Shown here piece after piece: positions 25,265 through 33,584 of a stretch of DNA of 36,976 bases. The DNA is taken from positions 1 through 36,976 of the forward strand of contig NCGN01000018.1 of the NCBI GenBank assembly GCA_002281575.1, written 5' to 3'. The notes under the pieces were generated by a model. That model was not told where the DNA came from. It did no database searches and saw only the letters and a list, made by a program, of their open reading frames with translations. The number at the start of each line of letters is the position of its first letter. Position 1 is the stretch's first letter. Position numbers and translations under genes: made by a program. Source of the DNA: Sphingobacteriia bacterium 28-36-52. GTDB lineage: Bacteria; Bacteroidota; Bacteroidia; Chitinophagales; Chitinophagaceae.

Positions 25265-26112
25265 ACCAAGAAATAATTGACCTCTACGACGAGTACACCC
25301 ATAAACCATTAAGCCGACCAGAGTTCATGAGTAGACTTGCATTACTAACAGGTGGAATGGCCGCAGCACTTAGTATTTTACCTATGATTGAGGTAAATGC
25401 AGCAAAAGCAAATATTACAGCAGATGATGACCTAGAAATAGAAACCATTACTTACGAAGGCGTTAATGGAACAATGAGTGCCTATGTGGCTAAACCAAAA
25501 GGCAAGAAAAAATTAGCTGCAGTAGTGGTAATTCATGAAAATAGAGGATTGAATGCCCATATTGAAGACGTTGCGCGCCGAGCAGCAAAAGCAGGATATT
25601 TAGCTATTGCACCCAATATAATTTCTCCATTGGGCGAGCTACCTAAGAACGACGACGAACTAAGAGCCAAATTTGCAACACTAAAAGCAGATGAGAGTTT
25701 ACAAAATTTTATTCGTGCATTTAATTATTTGAACACCAGAAAAGATTGTAATGGTCAATTTGGTTGTGTAGGATTTTGTTGGGGTGGTGCAATGGCTAAT
25801 AACTTAGCGGTAAATGTTCCCAATTTAAAAGCAGCAGTTGCCTATTATGGCCGACAGCCAGATGCAGCCAAAGTAGCTCAAATTAAATCGGCTGTAATGT
25901 TGCATTATGGTGGATTAGACACAAGAGTGAATGAAGGCATTCCTGCCTATGAAGCCGCCCTAAAAGAAAATAAAATCAATTACGAGTTATTTGTTTACGA
26001 AAATGTGAACCACGCATTTCACAATGATACAGCGGGTGCAAGATACAATGAAGCAGCAGCAAAACTTTCTTGGGAAAGAACCTTGGGCTTTTTTGCAAAA
26101 TACTTGAAGTAA
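25261..26112 (+). CDS. Dienelactone hydrolase family protein
   Basis: Alpha/beta hydrolase of the dienelactone hydrolase type, 283 aa. The triad is Cys173 (GFCWGG), Asp220 (GGLDTRVN) and His251 (NVNHAFHND), with Glu93 in HENRG as in DLH. The N-terminus (about 20-47) has a hydrophobic run ending in VNAA, like an export signal, preceded by SRPEFMSR, which resembles the Tat-type leader of its relatives but lacks the twin arginine; export is therefore uncertain. It overlaps the preceding unknown gene by ATGA and ends the murQ operon. Substrate unknown; members cleave esters and lactones. The gap to the convergent ABC gene (26113-26152) shows no clear terminator. Confidence 0.88.
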   Translation: MNQEIIDLYDEYTHKPLSRPEFMSRLALLTGGMAAALSILPMIEVNAAKANITADDDLEIETITYEGVNGTMSAYVAKPKGKKKLAAVVVIHENRGLNAHIEDVARRAAKAGYLAIAPNIISPLGELPKNDDELRAKFATLKADESLQNFIRAFNYLNTRKDCNGQFGCVGFCWGGAMANNLAVNVPNLKAAVAYYGRQPDAAKVAQIKSAVMLHYGGLDTRVNEGIPAYEAALKENKINYELFVYENVNHAFHNDTAGARYNEAAAKLSWERTLGFFAKYLK

Positions 26113-26152
26113 CCCGACGAACTGAAATACACTGATTTAACAAAGCGCCCAA

Positions 26153-27136
26153 TTAAGCCCCTGTACTGGAAATCATTATAAATACGATATCACCGGCATT
26201 AAACATAAATGCAGTGGTTCTTACTTTTAAAATAAAGCCATCCACTAATACTTCAATAGAATAATACGCTCCAAAGAACAATACTTTCTGCACTACGCCT
26301 TCTACAAAATGGGGTTGTGCAGGCTTAGTAATTGAAATAGCCAATTGTTCTGGCCTAATTAATGCACGCCTCCCTCTAACACCTTCTCCTAATAACTGTA
26401 AAAAGACTTCGTGTGTTTTAGTATTAATTAAGTTATAATCTCCCATTAATGCAGCCACATACTCATTCACTGGATGATGATACAATTGTTTGGGTGTTCC
26501 TTGCTGTACAACTTGTCCATCTTGCATAATAATAATACGATCGGCCCAAGACAATAAATCGGTTGCGTCATGAGAAACCAATAAACAAGTAACTTTTAAA
26601 GTAGTACAAATATCTTCAATTACCGACCGAATAAGCTCTTTATGAACACGGTCTAAATTAGAAAAAGGCTCGTCTAACAACAACAATTTGGGGAATGAAG
26701 TCAATTGCTTGGCCAATGCAATTCGTTGTTTTTCTCCGCCAGACAGTTCATCTGATTTGCGCATCATTAAATGACTGATTCTACATACATCAAAAATTTG
26801 TTGAGCAGACCTTGCATCTAATTGATTGGTCATTTCAATTAACTCATGTACTTTATAATTGTTGCGCAATTCAAAATATTGTGACAAATAAGCAATTTTA
26901 GGATGACCAGGCAATAATTGTTCATCTGGGCCTAACACACGAACCCCTTCAAAATAAACATTGCCTTCATCTGGCTGAAGCAGCCCTGCAATCAGTTTTA
27001 AAAAGGTTGATTTCCCTGATCCAGTTTCACCTGCAATTGCCACTCGCTCTCCTTCTTGCATAGAGAAATGCAAAGGCTGAAGCACTGTATTACCCCTTTC
27101 ATATTTTGAAACAGCTTGTAAATCCAGAAAAACCAT
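26153..27136 (-). CDS. ABC transporter ATP-binding protein (CysA/PotA-like), orphan
   Basis: Cytoplasmic ATPase subunit of an import-type ABC transporter, 327 aa. Walker A GETGSGKST (36-44), Q-loop YLSQYFE, signature LSGGEKQR (131-138), Walker B LLLLDEPF (151-158) and H-loop His189 are all intact. The region from about 255 to the end resembles the TOBE-like regulatory domain of MOI/CUT1-type ATPases (LIRPEQLAISI, then VEGVVQKVLFFGAYYSIEV). No permease or binding protein is next to it: the neighbours are a convergent hydrolase and a divergent membrane protein. It must pair with a permease elsewhere or serve another role. Substrate unknown. Confidence 0.9.
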   Translation of the reverse strand: MVFLDLQAVSKYERGNTVLQPLHFSMQEGERVAIAGETGSGKSTFLKLIAGLLQPDEGNVYFEGVRVLGPDEQLLPGHPKIAYLSQYFELRNNYKVHELIEMTNQLDARSAQQIFDVCRISHLMMRKSDELSGGEKQRIALAKQLTSFPKLLLLDEPFSNLDRVHKELIRSVIEDICTTLKVTCLLVSHDATDLLSWADRIIIMQDGQVVQQGTPKQLYHHPVNEYVAALMGDYNLINTKTHEVFLQLLGEGVRGRRALIRPEQLAISITKPAQPHFVEGVVQKVLFFGAYYSIEVLVDGFILKVRTTAFMFNAGDIVFIMISSTGA

Positions 27137-27139
27137 TCC

Positions 27140-27156
27140 ACAATTTACAAAATTGT
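27140..27156. promoter_or_regulatory. Palindrome in the divergent ABC/DUF1275 promoter region
   Basis: ACAATTT-ACA-AAATTGT gives 7-bp perfect arms with a 3-nt centre, in the 48-bp gap between two divergent start codons (27136 and 27185). It lies 3 bp from the ABC gene start and could be an operator for both genes. AT-richness makes chance likely. Confidence 0.3.
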
Positions 27157-27184
27157 ACCTTCAATTACTAATTAAGATACCCCA

Positions 27185-27904
27185 ATGTTTAGACACAGAA
27201 TAGGCAAGAGAAGTTTAGAAACAAGTATAGCGCTTGCCTCATTTCTTTCATGTGTAGCAGGCATGGTTAACGTAGTAGGGTTTTTAGCCATCCAAAAATT
27301 AACTACCAATGTGACTGGGCATTTTGCCTTTTTCATGGAAGAATTTGACCAACTAAGATTCTGGGGAGGCCTTATTTATATATACTATATTTTATTTTTT
27401 TTACTGGGTGCTTTTGTATCTAATACAATCATTGAAATTGTATACAGAAAAGCAAAAAGATATGCTTTTAGCATCCCCATTTTACTAGAAATAACTTTAC
27501 TTATTTGCACAGGGCTATTTTTAGACCCTTTCATACAAAGCCATCCAAATATCATTGCTTTTATATTGTTATTTACAATGGGGCTGCAAAATGCATTGGT
27601 CACCAAAATATCGTCTGCTGTTATTAGAACCACTCATTTAACCGGACTTTTCACCGATCTTGGCATAGAGCTTTCTCAATTATTTTTTTACAATACCCAA
27701 GAGCAAAAAAAACAACTAACCGATTCTATTAAATTAAGGTTTACTATTATTTTCTTCTTTTTTATAGGCGGTGTGATTGCTGGTATATTCTACAATACTT
27801 TCGCATTGAAAACCTTAATAATAGCAGCTGCAATTTTATTTGTGGGCTTACTATGGAAAAATATCAAACTTCTATTTTATGATTACCGAACAATTAAGAA
27901 ATGA
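27185..27904 (+). CDS. YoaK/DUF1275 family membrane protein
   Basis: Small polytopic inner-membrane protein (239 aa, about six helices) of the DUF1275 family. The N-terminal block SFLSCVAGMVNVVGFLAIQKLTTNVTGH (read in two parts, 19-46) is the family mark: a glycine-rich first helix and the conserved NVTGH. Later FTMGLQNALVTKIS and RTTHLTGLFTDLGIEL repeat the pattern GxQNA and THLTG seen in the family. The function of DUF1275 proteins is not settled; a transporter role is assumed in places. It is divergent from the ABC ATPase, and its end overlaps the following gene by 26 bp. Confidence 0.88.
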   Translation: MFRHRIGKRSLETSIALASFLSCVAGMVNVVGFLAIQKLTTNVTGHFAFFMEEFDQLRFWGGLIYIYYILFFLLGAFVSNTIIEIVYRKAKRYAFSIPILLEITLLICTGLFLDPFIQSHPNIIAFILLFTMGLQNALVTKISSAVIRTTHLTGLFTDLGIELSQLFFYNTQEQKKQLTDSIKLRFTIIFFFFIGGVIAGIFYNTFALKTLIIAAAILFVGLLWKNIKLLFYDYRTIKK

Positions 27905-29054
27905 ATTTTTAGTAAGAAAAGACCTTACTTTTTTAAACTTTGGATCGTTTGGCGCTTGCCCCAAACCTATATTTGAAAAGTATCAACAATATCAACTAGA
28001 ACTGGAACAAGAACCTGTTTTATTTATTGTTAAAACCGGACTAGATTATTTACAACAATCCAGAGAAGCCTTAGGTAAATTTTTAAATTGTTCTGCAGAC
28101 GATTTAGTTTACATAGTTAATCCTTCGCATGCCGTAAACCTTGTGGCAAAAAATTTTCCACTAAAAGCCGGTGATGAAGTCCTAACTACCAATCTTGAAT
28201 ATGGAGCCTGTGATAGAACCTGGGAATACTATTGTGCCCAAGCGGGAGCCTATTATAAAAAGCTACCAATCAGCTTGCCCTTAACTACAAAAGAAGCATT
28301 CGTTGATGATTTTTTTAAAGGGGTAAACAATAGAACAAAACTAATTTTCATTAGCCATATTACTAGTTCAACAGGTTTAAGATTTCCGATAGAAGCAATT
28401 TGCGCTAAAGCAAAACAGATGGGTATACCCACTTTTATAGATGGGGCACATGGACCTGCACAAGCCCCAATTGACTTGTCTTTGTTGGGTGCTGATTTAT
28501 TTACTGGTGCTTGCCATAAATGGATGATGACCCCAAAAGGAAGTACTTTCCTTTATGTTAATAAAGCATATCAAAGAATGTTAGATCCCTTAGTCATTAG
28601 TTGGGGATTTAACAGCACCACTCCTTCCCATTCATCCTTTTTAGATTATCACCAAACACAAGGAACAAGAGATTTTTCTGCCTCTTTATGCATTCCAAAA
28701 GCCATTGAATTCATGAACCAGTACAACTGGACAGCAGTTTCATCAGCGTGTAGAGAGCTGGTTAAATCAAACGCAATGCGCTTTTGCGAGCTGGTCAACA
28801 GCCAACCATTGGCACCATTAACCGATGACTTTATTTTGCAACTATTCAGCATTCCAATCAAAACAAACAACCCCATCCAATTAAAAAATTTGCTATTTGA
28901 TCAATACAAAATTGAAATACCTGTCATGCCGCACGGAGACCAAGTTTTCTTGAGGTATTCTATTCAAGCATTTAATACACAAGCGCACTTAGATACGCTC
29001 TATGATGCGGTTTCAGATATTATCAAAACCACCAACTTAATTGAAATAGATTAA
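27879..29054 (+). CDS. Class V aminotransferase-fold PLP enzyme (isopenicillin-N epimerase-like)
   Basis: PLP-dependent enzyme of fold type I, 391 aa from the ATG at 27879. Marks: [11 protein letters not shown] (18-28), [12 protein letters not shown] near the cofactor phosphate, [10 protein letters not shown] with Asp188 and His191 that contact the pyridine ring, and GACHKWM with the Schiff-base Lys214. This set is that of the isopenicillin-N epimerase/cysteine desulfurase-like clade; no Cys loop typical of SufS is evident. Its amino-acid substrate is unknown. I chose 27879 over an in-frame TTG at 27840 since the longer N-terminus would run deeper into the DUF1275 gene; even so, 26 bp overlap. 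Its stop also overlaps by 4 bp the end of the convergent VF530 gene. Confidence 0.87.
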   Translation: MITEQLRNEFLVRKDLTFLNFGSFGACPKPIFEKYQQYQLELEQEPVLFIVKTGLDYLQQSREALGKFLNCSADDLVYIVNPSHAVNLVAKNFPLKAGDEVLTTNLEYGACDRTWEYYCAQAGAYYKKLPISLPLTTKEAFVDDFFKGVNNRTKLIFISHITSSTGLRFPIEAICAKAKQMGIPTFIDGAHGPAQAPIDLSLLGADLFTGACHKWMMTPKGSTFLYVNKAYQRMLDPLVISWGFNSTTPSHSSFLDYHQTQGTRDFSASLCIPKAIEFMNQYNWTAVSSACRELVKSNAMRFCELVNSQPLAPLTDDFILQLFSIPIKTNNPIQLKNLLFDQYKIEIPVMPHGDQVFLRYSIQAFNTQAHLDTLYDAVSDIIKTTNLIEID

Positions 29055-29269
29055 AGGGTACTGATGTATAAATCTTCTACTTTTTTACGAGCCCATGGAG
29101 TTTTTCGCAAAAAAGTAAGCGATGATTTAATGCTCGGGTTACTTTTAAAACAGTTGATATTAATCATTCTGGCAAGGTCTTCCCAACCAAAATGCTTTAC
29201 TAAATAAGTAAGAATCCACTCCAAGGTTTTTCCATGGAGTGGATCATTGGATATAAAGTTTTCAGACAT
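29051..29269 (-). CDS. VF530 family protein (DUF2132)
   Basis: A 72-aa protein that matches the short VF530/DUF2132 family almost end to end: [20 protein letters not shown] (9-28), then [26 protein letters not shown]. The family has a known small helical fold described as DNA-binding-like; its cellular role is not known to me. It is placed 8 bp after the stop-side of the W/Y-rich secreted protein gene start-to-end order on the minus strand, so both may share a transcript, and it ends tail-to-tail with the PLP enzyme. Confidence 0.9.
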   Translation of the reverse strand: MSENFISNDPLHGKTLEWILTYLVKHFGWEDLARMININCFKSNPSIKSSLTFLRKTPWARKKVEDLYISTL

Positions 29270-29277
29270 ACCGCAAT

Positions 29278-30522
29278 TTAATCATTGTTCCTGGTTGTGC
29301 CAGTCCCATTTCTATTTCCTCTCCCATTATTGCTTGGTCTTGCTTCCGGAGCAGTACGTTGTGGAGGATTAGGACGCGCTACAGGACGATTAGTCTGATT
29401 GGGTGGAGAAGGTCTAGCTTCCGGACGCTGACGTTCCCGACCAGCAGGGCTAGTACTTGGTCGCTCAACTCTATCCCGACCAGCAGGTCTAACTTCAGGA
29501 GTGGGCCTAGTTTGTGGTCTAGTTTCTTGAATAGGACGAGAAGGTCTGTTATTTACCTCAGGTCTTGAATAAGGGCGGTCTCTATCACTCAAATTGGGCC
29601 TTGTAGTTGGACGTTGATCATTATAATTGGGTCTAGTACTAGGAACAGCAACTGGTCGCATATTCATTGGTACCCTATCTCTAGAAACCCTATATCCTTC
29701 CTGTAAAGATTGAGGTCTAGAATAGGTGTTTCGGTAAAATCCTTGTTGATAACGATTAATGTACACTACCGACCTAGATCTCCATCCATTATTTCCGTAA
29801 TTCCAATTGTACCAATGTTTGTTTCTATAAAATGAACTTCTAGAATAATTTCCAAAATAGATATTGATGAAATTGTAATGGTATCCATAATACCAATGCC
29901 AAGAGTATGGTCTCCAAGGCCTCCACCAACCCGGATATCTATTCCAGCCCCAAATAGAAATCCAAGGACGATAAGTGGGAACATATATATACTGTACAAT
30001 TGGCCAACTAGCTACTTCAACATATGAAACAACTCTTCTTTCAGCTGGAATATATTCATCATCAAAGTCTGAACGAAAACCAGGATTGGGTGTTCCCTCT
30101 TTGGCATAATTGGGTTCAATAATATAATCTTTACCGTATAAATCTTCGTCTCCGACTACTTGAATATATACTTGGTTATTCGATTCTTTTGTAACTACCA
30201 ACACAGCAATATCTTGCTGTTCTTTGCTATTAATGTTTACCCTTAAAGTAATGCTATGAACATCATCTTTAACTTTATCTACCACATTAATATAATCAAT
30301 TTGGTCATCCCCATCTAAGTCTAGGTTATTGATTTTTTGTTCAGGGTCATTGATTGCTTTCTCAAAATCTTCTAAGGTTTTAGATTCTTGAAAAACTTTA
30401 AGCGCAGCATATAAATTTAAATTGTCGCCAGGCAAACCCAACTGTTTAGGTTGCTTAGACTGTGCTTGCAATTGTAAAGCAACTGCAATGAGGAAGACCA
30501 ATAGGGTAATAGTCTTTTTCAT
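29278..30522 (-). CDS. Secreted hypothetical protein with W/Y-rich centre and R/P-rich disordered tail
   Basis: A 414-aa exported protein with a clear signal peptide (1-20, ending LQLQA). Residues 21-165 look like a compact domain with an EF-hand/dockerin-like loop [11 protein letters not shown] (66-76) that might bind calcium. Residues about 170-260 are extremely rich in Trp and Tyr (for example [20 protein letters not shown]). Residues about 290-414 are low-complexity, with many RP, RPxxRP and NRP steps and no hydrophobic core, so disordered and very basic. I know similar proteins from Bacteroidota genomes but no function. The tail could bind polyanions, cell-wall material or surfaces. Codon use is normal and the frame is long, so the gene is real. 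Confidence 0.8.
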   Translation of the reverse strand: MKKTITLLVFLIAVALQLQAQSKQPKQLGLPGDNLNLYAALKVFQESKTLEDFEKAINDPEQKINNLDLDGDDQIDYINVVDKVKDDVHSITLRVNINSKEQQDIAVLVVTKESNNQVYIQVVGDEDLYGKDYIIEPNYAKEGTPNPGFRSDFDDEYIPAERRVVSYVEVASWPIVQYIYVPTYRPWISIWGWNRYPGWWRPWRPYSWHWYYGYHYNFINIYFGNYSRSSFYRNKHWYNWNYGNNGWRSRSVVYINRYQQGFYRNTYSRPQSLQEGYRVSRDRVPMNMRPVAVPSTRPNYNDQRPTTRPNLSDRDRPYSRPEVNNRPSRPIQETRPQTRPTPEVRPAGRDRVERPSTSPAGRERQRPEARPSPPNQTNRPVARPNPPQRTAPEARPSNNGRGNRNGTGTTRNND

Positions 30523-30603
30523 AATTATCCATTTAGGCTATATAAAACAAATTACATGCCAGCTATATGGTGGTATAAGAAAATTGGCATTTATTTGCGG
30601 TTC

Positions 30604-31470
30604 ATGAGTTTACAAATTGCATCTTTAAATTCAGGCTCTAACGGCAATTGCTATTATATTGGCAATAGCAATGATGCTGTTTTGGTAGATATTGGTCTAT
30701 CCTTAAGAGAAACAGAAATCAGGATGAAACACCTGAATTTATCGGTAGAAAAAATAAGGGCCATTTTTATAACGCACGAACATACCGACCATATAAAGGG
30801 ACTTTCTACTTTTGCTAATAAATACAAAATCCCCATTTATATTACCCCTGAAACAGCAAAAGGGGGGCCTAAATTGATCAGGCACTTGTCTAATAGTTTT
30901 GAAGCAAACCAGCCTATTTATATAGGGAGAACAACCAATAATAGCGCAGATGATTGCTTGGCAGTAACCCCTTTTATTAAGGAACACGATGCTGCAGACC
31001 CCCATAGTTTTATCATCAGCTATCAAGGAATTCATGTAGGAGTAATAACCGATATTGGTATTTCTTGTAATAATGTAACCCATTATTTTCAACAATGCCA
31101 TGCTGCTTTTCTAGAATCCAATTACGATGAAGTGCTCCTTAAAAATGGTCGCTATTCGCAACCATTAAAAGAAAGAATCAGCAACGGCAAAGGGCATATT
31201 TCCAATAGACAAGCTTTGGATTTATTTAAGAACTATCGACCTAACAATATGAGCCATTTATTGCTGGCCCATTTATCGAAAGAGAACAATAGTCCTGAAT
31301 TAGCATTACAAACTTTCCTTCCGCATGCTAAGCAAACAGCTATATTGGTTGCATCTAGATATGAACCTAGCCCATTAATTGAAATTGCTCCTGCAAACAG
31401 GTACGAATTGGAATTATTGCAAAAGCCTAAGCCCATTTTGAAAACAGTTCAGGGAACTTTGTTTGGCTAG
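30604..31470 (+). CDS. MBL-fold metallo-hydrolase, YycJ/WalJ-like
   Basis: A 288-aa cytoplasmic metallo-beta-lactamase fold protein. It begins with the YycJ-type block SLNSGSNGNCYYIG (8-20), has the metal motif THEHTDHIKG with His58, His60, Asp62 and His63, and the later FLESNYDEVLL and GHISNRQALDLF, typical of the YycJ group (linked in Firmicutes with the WalKR operon and thought to act on nucleic acids). No WalKR-type kinase or regulator is here. I took the ATG at 30604 because the family starts with this MSLxxxSLxSGSxGN pattern; an in-frame ATG at 30556 would add 16 unusual residues. It diverges from the secreted W/Y-rich protein gene. Confidence 0.88.
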   Translation: MSLQIASLNSGSNGNCYYIGNSNDAVLVDIGLSLRETEIRMKHLNLSVEKIRAIFITHEHTDHIKGLSTFANKYKIPIYITPETAKGGPKLIRHLSNSFEANQPIYIGRTTNNSADDCLAVTPFIKEHDAADPHSFIISYQGIHVGVITDIGISCNNVTHYFQQCHAAFLESNYDEVLLKNGRYSQPLKERISNGKGHISNRQALDLFKNYRPNNMSHLLLAHLSKENNSPELALQTFLPHAKQTAILVASRYEPSPLIEIAPANRYELELLQKPKPILKTVQGTLFG

Positions 31471-31504
31471 ATAAATGGTATATTTGAAATTAAACACCCC
31501 CATC

Positions 31505-32359
31505 ATGAAAAAGTTATTATTTGCCTGTTTGTTTGTTGCATTTTCTTCCTTGTTAAATGCGCAACAAAAAAGTCCTTATACTTTATTTGATGCAAAAGGT
31601 AGAAAAGTTTCTTATGCCAAAATGATTCGTCAATTAAAAGACAAAGACATTGTTTTATTTGGCGAATACCATAATAATGCAATTGCACATTGGCTACAAT
31701 TATCGGTAACCAAAGACTTGCATGCCAAAAGACAAATGGTATTGGGTGCTGAAATGTTTGAAGCAGACAACCAGGAAGCATTAAATAAATATTTATCAGG
31801 AAAACTAAGTGCAAAAGGATTAGACTCCAATGCTCGCCTTTGGAAAAATTACCCAACTGATTATGCACCACTGGTGAACTACGCTAAAGCGAATAATATT
31901 CCCTTTATAGCTACCAATATCCCTAGAAAATATGCAGCATTAGTAAACAAAGGAGGGTTTGGAAAATTGGACAGCTTAACCTCTGAAGAAAAAAAATGGA
32001 TAGCACCCTTACCAATGTCATATGACGCTTCTTTACCAGGATATGTAAATATGATCAAAATGATGGGCGTTCACGCTACAGAAAATATGCCCAAAGCACA
32101 AGCCAGTAAAGACGCTACCATGGCACACTTTATTTTAACCAACCATACCAATGGCGCATTGTTTTTGCATTACAATGGGGCATATCATTCTGATAATTTT
32201 GATGGCATCAATTGGTATTTAAAGCAACAAAAACCTACGCTGAAAATTGGAACCATTTCTACAGTAAGTCAGGCCAATATAAAAAGTCTGCTTGCCGAAA
32301 ATTTAGGCAAAGCAGACTTTATTATTTGTGTTGATTTAGATATGACGAATACTTACTAA
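31505..32359 (+). CDS. ChaN-like (haem-binding uptake, PF04187) exported protein
   Basis: A 284-aa exported protein of the ChaN/Haem_bd_uptake family. The signal peptide (1-20, ending LLNAQ) has no lipobox, unlike the Campylobacter ChaN lipoprotein. The family core reads DIVLFGEYHNNAIAHWLQ (48-65), then LGAEMFEADNQEALNKYL, FIATNIPRKYAALV, and a closing ALFLHYNGAYHSDNFDGINW. Some relatives bind haem as dimers; others are only predicted. Start is the ATG at 31505, which gives a clean signal peptide, over a start at 31475. The gene is 34 bp behind the MBL gene and ends by overlapping namZ tail-to-tail. No other haem uptake gene is adjacent. Confidence 0.84.
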   Translation: MKKLLFACLFVAFSSLLNAQQKSPYTLFDAKGRKVSYAKMIRQLKDKDIVLFGEYHNNAIAHWLQLSVTKDLHAKRQMVLGAEMFEADNQEALNKYLSGKLSAKGLDSNARLWKNYPTDYAPLVNYAKANNIPFIATNIPRKYAALVNKGGFGKLDSLTSEEKKWIAPLPMSYDASLPGYVNMIKMMGVHATENMPKAQASKDATMAHFILTNHTNGALFLHYNGAYHSDNFDGINWYLKQQKPTLKIGTISTVSQANIKSLLAENLGKADFIICVDLDMTNTY

Positions 32360-33561
32360 GGGTAGAGTAAATATTTTTTTCGCATGGTTTTGTATTCAGA
32401 CAATCCTGGTTCCCAAGAAGCATAAATTTCTTCAACTGACTTGCCTTCTGCAACCTGCTTACGAAAAATATCGTTGCCGATTAATTTATTAATGTCTCCG
32501 ATCTGGTTACTTTGTGAACGATCAAAAAACTGTTCTTTTGCAGGGAACTTGTTGTATAAATCAATCATCCATTGAATTTGAATGCGATTCTTCTTTTTCA
32601 ATATTGCAATATCCACATTGCGAAGATCTAAACCGAAACATTCTTTATTCATATGCAAAGGCGTTTCTGCCATGCCCTTGATGCTTGTTGGCGTAAAGGA
32701 AAAATCATACATCCCTTTATACAATGGACTACCAAAAATGGTAAAAGGGAACATGGTACCTCTGCCATGATTCAACACGGTTCCTTCGAATAAACAAGTA
32801 GTAGGATACAACATAATACTTTGCTGTGTATTCAAGTTTGGAGAGGGCTTAACAGGCAATGTATAATCCATATCATGCGCATAATTGGCCACTTTAATAA
32901 TTTTCAATTTGGCTTGCATTTTATTGGGCAACCAACCTTCTCCATTAATCATTTGAGCAAACTCTCCAATGGTCATACCATGTGCAATGGGTATAGGAAA
33001 CATACCAATACCCGATTTAAATTGCATGTCTAGAATTGGACCATCCACTAAGTATCCGTTGGGATTAGGCCTGTCTAAAATCAAGAGTTCTTTCCCATTC
33101 TCTGCGCAGGCTTCCATAATATGACTCAACACATTAATATAGGTATAGAATCTACATCCAACATCTTGAATATCAAAAATCATCAAATCAACATCGGCCA
33201 TATCTTCTTTAGATGGCTTGCGTTTAGGACCATATAAAGACACTACTTTTACGCCACTAGTAGGGTCTACTTCGTCTGCTACTTTTATACCCGCACTGGC
33301 ATTACCTCTGAACCCATGTTCAGGACCAAATACTTTAACAATATTCACGCCCTTCTTTAACATGCTGTCTACAAAATGTTTGTCTCCAACAATTGTGGTT
33401 GGATTAGCTAATAATGCCACTCTCTTGCCTTTTAAATAAGACAAGTATTTATCCGTTTGATCTGCCCCAGTTTTAATAGGCTTGTCCTTTATGGGTGTTC
33501 CTGCAAAAGCAACAGTTATAATCAACCCAACAAACAAAAAAGGCAAAAATATTTTTTTCAT
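32356..33561 (-). CDS. namZ: Exo-beta-N-acetylmuramidase NamZ (DUF1343, GH171 family)
   Basis: DUF1343 protein, 401 aa, with a signal peptide (1-20, ending VAFAG), so periplasmic or secreted. The family marks are RVALLANPTTIVGDKHFVDS, the active-site region VFGPEHGFRGNASAG, FDIQDVGCRFYTYI, LLILDRPNPNG and PSPNLNTQQSIMLYPTTCLFEG (read in two parts). The Bacillus subtilis member, NamZ (YbbC), removes MurNAc from the non-reducing ends of peptidoglycan fragments. That fits the MurNAc kinase-like and MurQ genes at 23027-24693. It lies 24 bp behind the M28 peptidase gene, probably in one transcript, and converges on the ChaN-like gene. I rely on the family assignment; the activity in this organism is inferred. 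Confidence 0.9.
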   Translation of the reverse strand: MKKIFLPFLFVGLIITVAFAGTPIKDKPIKTGADQTDKYLSYLKGKRVALLANPTTIVGDKHFVDSMLKKGVNIVKVFGPEHGFRGNASAGIKVADEVDPTSGVKVVSLYGPKRKPSKEDMADVDLMIFDIQDVGCRFYTYINVLSHIMEACAENGKELLILDRPNPNGYLVDGPILDMQFKSGIGMFPIPIAHGMTIGEFAQMINGEGWLPNKMQAKLKIIKVANYAHDMDYTLPVKPSPNLNTQQSIMLYPTTCLFEGTVLNHGRGTMFPFTIFGSPLYKGMYDFSFTPTSIKGMAETPLHMNKECFGLDLRNVDIAILKKKNRIQIQWMIDLYNKFPAKEQFFDRSQSNQIGDINKLIGNDIFRKQVAEGKSVEEIYASWEPGLSEYKTMRKKYLLYP

Positions 33562-33584
33562 AAATAGGAAATGGAGTTTGAAAC

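Noticed and set aside
29359..29568. Regular repeats opposite the Arg/Pro-rich tail, considered as a CRISPR-like or tandem repeat array
   Set aside because: The repetition is only the codon pattern of RP-rich protein; unit lengths vary and no spacers are seen.
30654..31101. Minus-strand open frames within the MBL gene
   Set aside because: Shadows of the plus-strand YycJ-like gene, which has intact metal-binding motifs.
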